NCBI RefSeq assembly: GCF_030867145.1
Contig: NC_134417.1
Coordinates: 12,005,577-12,069,576, forward strand
DNA: 64,000 bases
Source: Opisthocomus hoazin
Taxonomy: Eukaryota > Chordata > Aves > Opisthocomiformes > Opisthocomidae
Direction of reading: 5' to 3'
Shown: piece after piece, positions 31,301-40,262 of the stretch
Layout: every line of letters begins with the position of its first letter
How positions within the stretch are numbered: position 1 is the first letter of the stretch
Notes under the pieces: model-generated
What the model was told of the DNA's origin: nothing
Databases searched by the model: none
The model's input: the letters and a program-made list of their open reading frames with translations, nothing else
Program-made: the position numbers and the translations under genes

Positions 31301-34300
31301 ACACCAGCCTCACAGCACTCAGTCCTACCCCCAGGTTTTCCACCCCCTCGTACCGCCCCAAGCCGGGCACGGGGAAGCAGGACGTGGGACCAACCCACGC
31401 TTGGGAGGGAGAGCATGCTGGCAAAGCAGCCAAATGCTGAACTGCCAGCCAACCATTCACTCAAGTGTTGAGGTTTCCATTTCATACTATGAGTAATTCT
31501 GTGCAGCGTTGTACGCTTCCTTCTCTCTCTACCACAGACTATGTTATACTGTACTACATTATCTAATTTTATATATAGATATAATTGTACTTTTTAATCT
31601 CCCTAGCTTCTGTTAGTTCAGTCTACTTGATCTTTGTCGAGACTGTTCCCCACAGATGTACTGAGTTTCTAAGTTTTGTTTCATAACAGTTTGTAAGAAA
31701 CGGTATAGGAAAAACTCAGCCACATGGTCATGAATGTCTAACAAGGAGCCCACTCCAGACTTCAGTTGTCATAATAATCCTTGCTCACATTTAGCTGAAT
31801 TTGGGGAGATAAGTCATTTTCAGAAACGTGTAAACCGTGTCCCTTAAATCACAGGCGCTACTTACTGACATTACTTTATAAAATAAGGTCACTGCTTGTT
31901 AAAATAGTATTTGTCATTGTCATTGTTCACAAAAATAAAAAATGTGTTCCAGCATGTTAAATCAATTAAAAGTTTGTGGTTTGACCAGATGACTTTCAAG
32001 AGTGCAGAGGATGGTGGTTCCACATTCTGGCAGCAGCCACTCCAGTTTGCAGCTACTCCCAAGGAATCCCACCCTAAATACAGGCATTTTGCAAAACAAT
32101 ACTTTTCTTTCCTTTCTACCATTTCTCTTTTTTAAATGTTGAAAGCTAACGTGTTAAAATCTGCCAATGTTTATCCTAGAACATTTAAAATATTGCTCCA
32201 TGAGAAACACAGGGGAGAAAGCAAAGGCCAGCATGACTCAGTTTTGTTTACTTTGAGCCACATCCGAGCCTGATGCAGTAAGATGATGGGATACCTCAGA
32301 GGAAAAAAGGGAGGATTCAACAGAAGAATATGTGATGCTTCTCCTGCAGGGTGTGTCTTATTTTTTTGTTTTATCCATCCAGCTGGTATCTTCCAACGAC
32401 AGAGGCACTTCAGCTTCTGCCTCTCCTTGCCACACTGAGGGTGGCTTGCCCTTTTCTACCCTTCTTATTTTAACTCTATGAACTTCTTTAGGACCAGATA
32501 TTATGATGCTAAACTCACGTGAAGGATGCCTTAGTCTGACTGAATGCTAAAGGAAAATAGCACTCCCTGAATTTTCAGGGGGAGTTTTTCTAGAGCGTAA
32601 TTCCCTAAAATCATCTGTGTAGATTATTAACCTCTTCAGAAGGGCAAGATTATTTTATATATATAGAACCACCACAAAACAAGGTCCCTAGATTTTTTTT
32701 TTTGTTATAATTCATTGCAGGTTATTTCATGTAACGTTAATCAAAGTTCACTTACATTTAAAGTAGTTAAGCTGTTTTTCTGTTGTTGTTCTGACTGAAC
32801 ACAAAGCCCTCTTCATCACTGTGCCTCTTTCAGTTTCTGGGGAGGATTCCCAAGCTATTCCAAATTACTTGGTTTAGATTATTTGCTTTGAAAATAATCT
32901 TTTGGTAGGGAAAACCCTTTAAATGCCAACTTTCTGAGACAATATTTTGCCTAATTTTTAAACCTGTATTATATATGTTTAATGCATTTTGGGATATGTT
33001 TAATACCAAAATGCTGATTGTATGTTTTGCCACAGCAGTCCTAGGTAGGCTTGAAAAAATACATCAGCTACATGCAAACCAAATGTGCTATTTCTCCCTA
33101 CTGAGAATTAATTTGAGAGTTATTTGGAGTTACATCTTGGGGAGAACCACAGTTCCTGCCTAGTTGCTTGTTCCCTAGCTCCATCCTTTCCAGCCACAAA
33201 GACACAACTTTTTTAAACATTTGTATTAGCTTGCTCTCCCTGACAAAGGCACTAGCTTCTGTTCAGCTGTTTCTTTTCTGTCCATACAACCATGCGTACA
33301 GAGCTGTTGTCTACTGGAAGGGCAGTTTCACAATGATACAGGAAAATGAATGCTTAAAATGTAGAGAAAATGATTTAAAATATTTCACTCCCCTAGGGCA
33401 GATCCCTGACTCCCCTGTTAAGTAAATATTTCAAACTTTGCTTATTGTCAGCAAACCCGCTGGAACACAGCTCCTGAATCTATAAAAATATAACCTTACA
33501 TAACTCCAGGAGTCTTCAGTATTACTGTTGCACATAAAGTTGTTAGAGTTTTATGGGAACTACATAGGCTGCCAGAAAAACAGGACAGCAGTCCAGATTC
33601 TTGGGCTGTGTGACACATTTACGTGAGGTGATGGCCAAGAAGGATTACAGAGTATTAAAAGTAAACATATATGACATATTTTAGATAAAGCTATATACAT
33701 TACTATAGGAAAGGAAATAGCTATACAAATTACTTCTTAGCAAAGCCAGCTAAAAGCTGCTGGGTAGTCTGCCAAGGTTGTAATATAACCACAAGCATGT
33801 GCTGAACACTTCTTGGAGCTCTTAGAATAGAGAAGCTGTTTTCTTTAGCCAGCTGAAAAAGTCCCAGTCTGTTGGAATAACAGAACCATAATTGAGTTAG
33901 AGAGACTCTTCTAGTTTTAGCAAACCAGTTGGAAAGATTTCAGCTGATACCTGAATGCTACATTGCTTTATCTGTGCTACCCGTAACATTTTCTAAACCT
34001 ATTTTCTTCTAAACAAAATGAATTAGCTGTCACTCTGCCTCTCTGTGGATTTCTTCTCTAGACGATGAGACCCTGTAGTAGAGAAAACAACAGCTTCAGG
34101 CTTCTCCTGACCCAGACGCAAAGTGAATCAATGTCTCTTGCAGACTTGTCAGATCCTGCATTAGGCAGGGTGTTTTCAGGAAGGTGCTTACAGCCCTTGG
34201 CTAAAACGGACAGGCGAAAAGTCTTAGTCACCTTCTAAGATCAGATGCTAAATGAGGAAGCCTAACAGTAACAACAGCATATTTCTTCATGGCAGTGTAA

Positions 34301-37300
34301 CTGGCTTTCTTACTTGGGCACTACTCCAAGCTATTCTGAGCCTCAGCAGTATCTGGTGAAAGGATTTTGTTGTTTAAATTCAGGCTAACCAGACTCTCGA
34401 GTGTACCACTTTCCCTCAGTTTGGTAAATCATCCTCTTTTTAGAGATGGTGCAGGCTTAGTCTTGCAAGTTTTGTAGTCCTTGCCTTCCCTACAGCCTTC
34501 CTGCGCCTCCAGAAGACAGGGCATTCTACACAGCTGATGGGGGAAAAACCAGCTTGGCTTAGTGAACAGTGCTGTCTAATGGGGTTAAATGAGGTAGGGG
34601 CAGAAGAAAGCCTGGACTGCTACAGTTGTGCAGCCTTTCTCTGGCTTTGGGCGAGCTACAGAGAACAGGAATGCAGCAGTTGAAGAGCAGGAGTAAATGG
34701 CAGCACAGCAGGAAAGTGGGAGTCAGGATGATCATGACATGCCAGAAGCCATCGAGTTCCTCCCGTGGTCAAGAAAGCCTGAGTGCAGACACAGCTCTGC
34801 TCCAGCTTTGTGGTAACTAGGCTAATCTGGATGCTCCCATCTCGTTGGCAACAGCCACACGAAGTCTGCAATGAAACCACTCTGTACGGACTCTTTAAAT
34901 GTAAGCAGTTGTTCTCTTCTCCCTCTACCCCCAAGATATGATGAAGGGCAGATCCATGGGACGCTTCAGTAAATGCTTCTTCAGTGCTGTCTCCATTCGC
35001 AATCCAAGTTTTTTAATGGGAAAAACTTTATGCTGTTATAATAAAAACCATTATTTTCCTCCAGATTCAATTTTCAACTTTTGAAGATCTAATACTGAAT
35101 TATATTGGTAAACTAACTTTGGAGGTTTTTCCCCTTTTATGTAAAGCATCTCTTCAAGGCCAGGCTGGACGGGGCTTTGAGCACCCTGGTCTGGTGGAAG
35201 GTGTCCCTGCCCAGGGCAGGGGGCTGGAACAAGACAATCCTCAAGGTCGCTTCCAACCCAAACCATTCTATGATTCTGTGTGTGAAGGATTCCAAATGCG
35301 GTTTGTGTCTACTTCTCAGACTGTAAGGTGGGCCATGCTAACTGCTGCAACCTCAGCCCCTCGCCAGCAGGACGCACGTTTATTTCTGAGCGTACACTGT
35401 ATTTCACATCACACTCCGCTGGATAAAGGGAGCCTCTAGCTTCTGGCCCTAATAATAAAGCAGCGCAAAGGTGCAGAAAGCAGCTGTTGCAGCCTCACTG
35501 GTATCCTTCAGATAAAATCATTAAAATGACATCACCCATTCGGTACGAGAGTCGTTTTAACCGAACACTGTAAACAGATCAATGTCTCCTGCTCTGCGTC
35601 AGCATCGCTATAGTAGCAGGAGACAAAGATCCTGTGACATCCCGTTCCACTGCCAACACCTAGCCTGTAACGCAGCCTTTGAACTGAAGTTGTCTTCAGT
35701 GATCCCGTCACCATACACTGATTTACTTTTTTATGCTTCCTTATACCTTTTTTTATTCTGTAAAGCCTGTATTCTAGGCCTGCACGTCACAGGAGTTCTC
35801 AGTGAACTGTGCCTAAAAAACGGAGAGGAAATTTGGTGGGCAATTTTGGAGGGCTTCATGTATGCAGATGTGAGGAAAAGTAATCGCTCATTCGAAACGC
35901 TTCCTCCGAGTCTCTCGGTAAGGGCACCGCCAGCGCAGAAGTGCTCTGTCCTAGCTGATGCGTGGCATTTGCTGTCCAGGCATACGATGGCTCTGCCCTG
36001 TCTCATTTCAGCATCAAAATATCAGTCGCTCCACGTGCTTCCGCATGGTCATTCGTAAAGGGAACAGCACTTCCCGATGGCTTTGCTGGCTTGCTGTATG
36101 ACGTGCTCCAGAGGTCCTGGCTGGCGGAATGCTGTTCTTAGCACACTGCAAGCAAACCTGCCGGAAGTTTTTTGGTTTTGTTTGAAACTTTCTCCTATTT
36201 CTTCTTGCCAACAAATTTTGCTTTTCATTATCTACGCCTCAAAGCTTTACTTCAATCCATTTGATCTAACCAACTATTGCTTTCTGCAGTGAGTGAAAGG
36301 GTAGATGTTTGCTTTTAAGCGGGTTAATTTAAAACAATTAGAGGTGTATCTATGGAAGCCATTGAAAGTTTGCTGCTGACATTAGGCAAGGTCAATTCTA
36401 TTTCAGCCACTATCATCGTATTACAGCAACCCTAAAAAGCTCCAGATCGCTGAGCTGCTCTGAGTTACCGAGTTCATTATTGCATATGTGTTATCCCACA
36501 TAAAACACTGGCATTAACAACAAATAGCTCTTCATTGTTTTCAGCACTGATTTTGTGATAGGAAAAATTCTTACTGTGATTTTCCAAGTACATTTGCTGT
36601 TTGGAGGGTAGACTCCAGGAAATCCTTCACTCCCAATAAACCCTGACTCTCCAGATACAACTCCTCCACATGTAAATGTAGGCCTGAGAATAACAGGAAA
36701 AATAGTGCTTAATTTTAAAATATATTTCATTTGTTCTTTCTATAATAGCAAAGAGGCATGGACTGTCTAGTACTTCAAAACACAGCTTAAATACTTAAAA
36801 ACATTGCTAACTTTAAACATGTGTTTCATTGCTTACATAATTTCATTATTGACACAGAATGTGCATTTTAATATGCAAACTTAGGTGCCGAGAAAATTAA
36901 CTACTTGGACTTTAATTCTGGGTTTACACAGGCTGTCATCCTTCCCTCCTTTTCTAATTCCTGAGATGGAAGGTGTGGTGGTACGAGCCATCACTGCAAA
37001 ATGCTATTATAATGAAATAATAATTATGAAAAAGTCATTAGTAATGATTTTTTTATAGTGTATGTAGTAGTAGCTAAAACGGCACGGTAATACAAATAAC
37101 TTTTATTTCCTTTCTGTTGCTCCCTGAAATGCTGTGAGCTGAGGTGCTTCCATCAAGTGAGTCGCTTTGGAAGGGTTCTGTGCGGCGGGAACCCAACGCG
37201 TCCTGCTCCCCTGCTCTGGGGACCGGCCGGACGCCCCGACTCCGCCGGCGCCGCGGAGGTCGGGGGTCGGCGCCCTGGGCAGGGGTGCGGGGGGCCCCGG

Positions 37301-37735
37301 GACACCCCCGCGCAGAACCACGGCCTCGCTGCCCAGGGCACGGGCGTGGGCGCACGCCCCTCGCCGCCTCAGGGGCTGGCGTGCTGTGTTGCATTGTGTT
37401 ACAGTAACTCGGTCGTAGCCTAGCACAGCCTGCCATACATCATATCGTAACGTCGCTAGGTTCTATGCCGCTATGTCACATGTGCACATTCCGTTACAGA
37501 CAGACATGTGTGTGCTACGCGGGGTGCCCTGGCGGGGGGCTGTTCCCGCGCACAAAGCGCCGGTCCGCGCCCTCCCCTCAGGCAGCGCGAGGCTGCGGGG
37601 AGGCGCGGAGGGAGGGGCGCGGGCGCGGAGGGGCGCGCGGTACCTGGGCGGCGGGGCGGCGGGGCGCGCGCCCGCCAGCAGCAGCAGCAGCAGCAGCAAC
37701 AGCGGCGGCGGCGGCCGCGGGGCGGCGGGCGGCAT
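10205..37735 (-). CDS. PCOLCE2: PCOLCE2, complete coding region in nine exons (procollagen C-endopeptidase enhancer 2)
   Basis: Secreted glycoprotein of the extracellular matrix. It binds the C-propeptide of fibrillar procollagens and increases cleavage by BMP1/tolloid proteinases; it also binds heparin. The nine coding exons (92, 109, 256, 125, 137, 155, 84, 168 and 131 bp) total 1257 bp, a 418-residue protein with stop; human is 415 by recollection. The order is signal peptide with a run of nine leucines (1 to about 25), CUB1 (about 36-146; cysteines 36, 62, 89, 110; calcium-site candidates E84, D92, D132), CUB2 (about 157-270; cysteines 157, 184, 211, 234), a Thr/Pro linker (about 276-290), and an NTR domain (about 300-418; cysteines 300, 304, 315, 367, 370, 418). 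All junctions are GT/AG with matching phases. The ATG at 37733-37735 is the first in its frame and lies in a CpG island. Only the signal peptide and linker differ much from human. Confidence 0.97.
10336..11965 (-). other. PCOLCE2: PCOLCE2 intron 8
   Basis: 1.63-kb intron with donor GTAGGT. AT-rich, with short T runs near 11203 and 11303. No repeat family or other gene recognised. Confidence 0.9.
11966..12133 (-). CDS. PCOLCE2: PCOLCE2 exon 8: NTR domain core
   Basis: Acceptor CTTCTAG, phase-1 start completing a valine. It encodes [20 protein letters not shown] and then the [11 protein letters not shown] segment with two NTR cysteines. At residue 358 the human N-M-S sequon is S-M-S, a one-base difference (AGT for AAT). 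Confidence 0.96.
12134..14177 (-). other. PCOLCE2: PCOLCE2 intron 7
   Basis: 2.04-kb intron, AT-rich, with a T run at about 13307-13321. I see no recognisable mobile element or RNA gene. Confidence 0.88.
14178..14261 (-). CDS. PCOLCE2: PCOLCE2 exon 7: start of the NTR domain
   Basis: 84-bp exon with donor GTAAGG. It encodes [20 protein letters not shown] followed by SYCSSNF, with cysteines 300, 304 and 315. The acceptor (TTCAAAAAG) has purines next to the AG and is weaker than the others, but the phase and protein match fix it. Confidence 0.95.
14262..17914 (-). other. PCOLCE2: PCOLCE2 intron 6
   Basis: 3.65-kb AT-rich intron. Two weak repeat-like stretches are noted: about 14635-14710, with a tRNA B-box-like GAGTTCAAATTCC, and about 15536-15590, with GGGAGTGAAACTCCC. 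Neither is classified with confidence. Confidence 0.85.
17915..18069 (-). CDS. PCOLCE2: PCOLCE2 exon 6: end of CUB2 and linker
   Basis: Acceptor TATTTCAG. It encodes [20 protein letters not shown] and [13 protein letters not shown], then a linker of Thr, Val and Pro ([15 protein letters not shown]), a likely O-glycosylated hinge. Donor GTAAGT. Confidence 0.96.
18070..22971 (-). other. PCOLCE2: PCOLCE2 intron 5
   Basis: 4.9-kb intron. It contains a simple-repeat patch at 21503-21556 (AAAG units, then AAAAC units) and a G-rich stretch on the plus strand at about 22270-22385. No gene or classified element recognised. Confidence 0.85.
21503..21556. repeat. Simple repeat (AAAG)n followed by (AAAAC)n
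   Basis: About four AAAG units, a short A-rich bridge, then about six AAAAC units, inside PCOLCE2 intron 5. Confidence 0.85.
22972..23108 (-). CDS. PCOLCE2: PCOLCE2 exon 5: middle of CUB2
   Basis: Acceptor CCCTGCAG, phase 0, begins [20 protein letters not shown] and ends KYCGDSPPA with a split alanine. It carries cysteines 211 and 234 and the YDYV aspartate typical of calcium-binding CUB domains. Donor GTAAGT. Confidence 0.97.
23109..26163 (-). other. PCOLCE2: PCOLCE2 intron 4
   Basis: 3.06-kb intron, AT-rich until about 25.93 kb, where it turns abruptly GC- and CpG-rich up to exon 4. It contains an 8-bp perfect hairpin at 25453-25472. No gene recognised. Confidence 0.88.
25970..26690. promoter_or_regulatory. 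CpG-rich block spanning PCOLCE2 exon 4
   Basis: About 700 bp dense in CG dinucleotides, set sharply between AT-rich intron flanks and covering exon 4 and parts of introns 3 and 4. Boundaries are by eye. It could be an intragenic CpG island (alternative or antisense promoter) or a methylation-protected exon block. Confidence 0.6.
26164..26288 (-). CDS. PCOLCE2: PCOLCE2 exon 4: start of CUB2
   Basis: Acceptor GTGCTTGCAG, phase 1. It encodes [20 protein letters not shown] and [14 protein letters not shown], with cysteines 157 and 184. Donor GTAAGG. Third codon positions are mostly G or C, unlike the other exons. Confidence 0.97.
26289..28348 (-). other. PCOLCE2: PCOLCE2 intron 3
   Basis: 2.06-kb intron. 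The exon-4 side is part of the CpG-rich block. The middle holds an antisense-to-plus CR1 fragment at 27325-27714. The rest is AT-rich. Confidence 0.9.
27325..27714 (-). mobile_element. CR1 LINE fragment, 3' region
   Basis: Minus-strand reading gives the CR1 C-terminal coding relic ([31 protein letters not shown]) and, further upstream in the element, the region matching QRRATRM and the CQFWAP end of ORF2. The 3' tip (CAGAATCACACAG) is joined almost directly to the coding part. The usual GGTTGGAAGGGACC segment is missing, so there is an internal deletion. Confidence 0.88.
28349..28604 (-). CDS. PCOLCE2: PCOLCE2 exon 3: most of CUB1
   Basis: Acceptor CTCTGCAG, phase 0, begins [20 protein letters not shown], then [19 protein letters not shown] and [11 protein letters not shown], and ends AAEPHER plus a split glycine. 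It holds cysteines 89 and 110 and the candidate calcium ligands E84, D92 and D132. Donor GTACTT, which is less usual than GTAAGT. Confidence 0.97.
30391..30449. repeat. AT-rich palindromic stretch
   Basis: Alternating TATA, CGTA and GTAT units rich in self-complementary words (ATATAC/GTATAT, CATATATG), able to fold back on themselves. It looks like a decayed (TA)n-type microsatellite. Confidence 0.5.
35150..35280 (+). mobile_element. CR1 LINE 3' tail fragment
   Basis: Begins TTCAAGGCCAGGCTGGACGG and ends with the diagnostic CR1 terminus CCATTCTATGATTCTGTG. Only about 130 bp of 3' UTR remains, a typical heavily truncated copy, within PCOLCE2 intron 2 and antisense to the gene. Confidence 0.9.
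36575..36683 (-). CDS. PCOLCE2: PCOLCE2 exon 2: start of CUB1
   Basis: Acceptor TATTCTCAG, phase 2 start completing Arg-31. It encodes [20 protein letters not shown] and then [16 protein letters not shown], with cysteines 36 and 62. Donor GTAAGA. Confidence 0.97.
36684..37643 (-). other. PCOLCE2: PCOLCE2 intron 1
   Basis: 960-bp intron. The distal half is AT-rich. The half next to exon 1 belongs to the promoter CpG island and contains a plus-strand G-quadruplex-type motif at 37277-37301. Confidence 0.9.
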
Positions 37736-38100
37736 CTCCGGGCAGGGCGGCGGCGGCTGGGGCAGGGCTGGGGCCGCGGAGCCGCGTCTCCGGCTGCCGC
37801 CTGCTCCTCCGGTGTGCGCCGGGGCCGGGGGAGGAGGAAAAGCCCTCCGCGGCCCTCCGCCCCCGGGGCAGGGCCGGGCCGGGCCGGGCAGGGCCGCCCG
37901 CCCTCCCTCCGCCGTCCCGCCCTCGGTGGGGCGCGGCGCTGCCCGGCCCCTGGGGGCCCTGCCCGGCTGCGGGCCGGGGGAGGGGAGCGCGACCGCCGTG
38001 GTGCCCGTCCCGACCGCGAGGGAGCTCGGTGCCGCCACCCGCGCAACCGCGTCCGGCTGCGCCGAGGCGTGGAGAAGAGCAATGCTGCTTCAACGTCTCT
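37150..38100 (-). promoter_or_regulatory. PCOLCE2: CpG island and presumed promoter of PCOLCE2
   Basis: About 950 bp of very GC- and CpG-rich sequence covering exon 1, the start of intron 1 and about 350 bp upstream of the ATG. It includes GC-box-like GGGGCGG words and a GGGCC tandem run at about 37869-37895. No TATA box is evident, as expected for a CpG-island promoter. The start site cannot be placed from sequence alone. Confidence 0.8.
37644..37735 (-). CDS. PCOLCE2: PCOLCE2 exon 1: signal peptide
   Basis: Encodes [11 protein letters not shown], nine leucines, then [10 protein letters not shown] and two bases of Arg-31, with donor GTACCG. A short proline-rich N-terminus, an all-leucine hydrophobic core and small residues after it fit a secretory signal. 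The core is written as an almost pure CTG triplet run. The frame stays open upstream to about 38038 without any ATG, so this ATG (G at -3) is the chosen start. The human signal peptide is different in sequence. Confidence 0.9.
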
Positions 38101-39848
38101 TCGTTACGGACATTCCAAAGTACACTCGAGGTGCTGCGTTGGGTTTGGCAGTTGGTAATCCGGGCCCACGTTAGCAGCCTGCTCACGCTGGCTGTGACAG
38201 ATGCTCTTCAGCGGGCTGTGGCAGGGCTCGCAGGAAGGGACCCGGTGCTTGTCTGTCTGTAGGACTGGCACGAAAGCTATCTGACTGAGAAAAAGAATGA
38301 AAAATGAAGCCGGTATTCTCACTGAACGCAAGAAGACTCAGCATTTTAAAAAATGTTTGCAGAAACCACGCTGTTAGTGCTGCTGGATGATGACACACAG
38401 ATTATCATGTCAATAAATGACAATTTATCTTTTAAGGCTTGTTTTAAGAAGAGCCAGCCACTCTTCTTGCTGTAAGTGCTTCTTCCCGTGTACCCCTCTT
38501 GTGGGAGAAGGTAGGCCTGTGGCAAAGTGTTCAGGCACAGCCAACTGAAGCAAAGACTGGAGGAACTAAACAGAAATTCTGCTGCATGCAAGGCAGAATA
38601 GAAACCTATTTTTTTTTTATTTTTAGCTTCTTCATTAAGCACTTGACATTCCTATTGTTGCAAAATACAAGGAGGGGCGGTTCCACTCCCCAGGCTTTCA
38701 AGAAGTGCTGTGGATTAGAGAGGATGCTCTGAGGATTAAACTGAAAGTGGATGCTGCAGTTTAGCATGTGTAATACCTGTGCTCTCCTTTCCACAGTGCT
38801 GGATCCATGCTTGCTAAATTTCCGAGAGGATTTGTGTAGGAGAGGTGCAGCTGCTATGGGGATGTCCCAGATCTTCTGCGAGACGGCTGGTGAGTAACAG
38901 GTGCCAACAGCATTCCCGTGTGCACAGAGGCGATGGAGGACAACAGAGAGGAGAGGCTGAGGTGTGCACAGGCTTTGCAGAGGCCCGGGCTTTGTACGAG
39001 CACACACGTGTCGGCAGCCAGGTGGGAGTGCCTGGCCTGCAGCCCGGAGGAGGGGCAGCCCCACGTCCCCCAGCGGGGCTGGAGGAAGGAGCAGCACACA
39101 TCTAGGCGAGGCTTGGTGAAGGATTGGGGCAGGGAGCCCAGTCCACAGAAAAGGGGCTTTAAAAACAGAGATCATAACGTGGTCAGCGAAGAGAGAATAT
39201 TGGCAGCTGTATTTTGAACGCATTTGAAGTGACAGAAATCAGAAATAAGAAAGCTAGAAAGGAGGCATTTACTTGCTCCACGACCAGTAGGATTCTGGTT
39301 AGCAGACAAAAGTTTAACCACTACCACTAGGTATACTGATTTTAGTCATGAAGCTAATGCACTGCTAATAAAAATTGCTAGATATGGAAGTCAATGCATA
39401 CAGCAGAGAGTTGTGTAATCCTCACACCACAGACACATGCGTTCGCTGCTGCTCTCTCTGACTCTCAACATTTTTGAAGCCTAGAGAAGACCCACTATTC
39501 AAAAACAAGAAAGTACTTCAGGCCTATGTTCGCTGAAGAGATGTCCTCCATGCAAAACCACCAATAAAGTCTGTTAGTTCCCCTGGATTCCATGTTCAAG
39601 GACGCTTTTGTGTGTGGTTGTTGCAGACTTTTAACCTCTTCCAAAGGTAGTTTTAAACTTCTGAACAGTTAAGGTGATAACAGGTTCTGCATACCACCCA
39701 AGAGCATCGACAGATCTGTGCAGCAAAGGGAAAATTCAGGGCTCATGAGCAAACTGAGACAGAGAACAGGCTGCTGAGAAGGCCCTATGCATCCGTACAC
39801 AGCATGTGCACCTTTATGCTATGAACAACAGCTCTTTATTTCATTTGG
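38101..39848. other. Intergenic sequence upstream of PCOLCE2
   Basis: No supported gene. GC content falls from the CpG island to background, with a modest GC-rich patch at about 38880-39110 that produces several overlapping open frames without family likeness. Confidence 0.55.
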
Positions 39849-40262
39849 ATCATAGAATGGTTTGGGTTGGAAGGGACATTTAGAGGTCATCTAGCCCAAC
39901 CCCCCTGCAGTGAGCAGGGACATCTTCAGGTAGATCAGGCTGCTCAGAGACCCATCCAACCTGGCCATGAATGTTTCCAGGGATGGGGTATCTACCCCCT
40001 CTCCGGGCAACCTGTGCCAGTGTGTCATAAAAAACCTGTGCCACCCTCATCATAAAAAATTTCTTCCTTATATCTAATCTGAATCTACCCTCTTTTAGTT
40101 TCAAATCATTACCCTTTGTCCCATCGCTACAGGCTCTATTAAAAAAGTCTGTCCTCATCTTTCTTAGAAGTCCCCTTTAAGTATTGAAAGGGTGCAGTAA
40201 GGTCCCCCAGGAGCCTTCTCTTCTCCAGGCTGAACAACTCCAACTCTCTCAATGTGGTCTTA
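39849..40262 (-). mobile_element. CR1 LINE 3' fragment
   Basis: On the plus strand it starts ATCATAGAATGGTTTGGGTT, the reverse complement of a CR1 3' terminus. The minus strand carries a decayed CR1 coding end (LRELELFSLEKRRLLGDL at 40180-40240). It contains small insertions and stops, so it is an older copy than the one at 5.7-7.7 kb. Confidence 0.9.

Larger units (their letters stand above)
28605..36574 (-). other. PCOLCE2: PCOLCE2 intron 2
   Basis: The longest intron (7.97 kb). It holds a CR1 3' tail at about 35150-35280, an AT-rich palindromic stretch at about 30391-30449 and a GA-rich run at about 28606-28632. Scattered open frames up to 158 codons (for example 35582-36058) have no family likeness. 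Confidence 0.9.

Noticed and set aside
35582-36058. A 158-codon plus-strand open frame inside PCOLCE2 intron 2
   Set aside because: No family likeness, and other-frame ORFs of similar length overlap it on the minus strand. Treated as chance.
37463-38262. Several open frames of 190-265 codons on both strands in the PCOLCE2 promoter island
   Set aside because: Stop codons are rare in such GC-rich DNA. The products are low-complexity Ala/Gly/Pro/Arg. Only the short exon 1 part on the minus strand is supported by homology and splicing.
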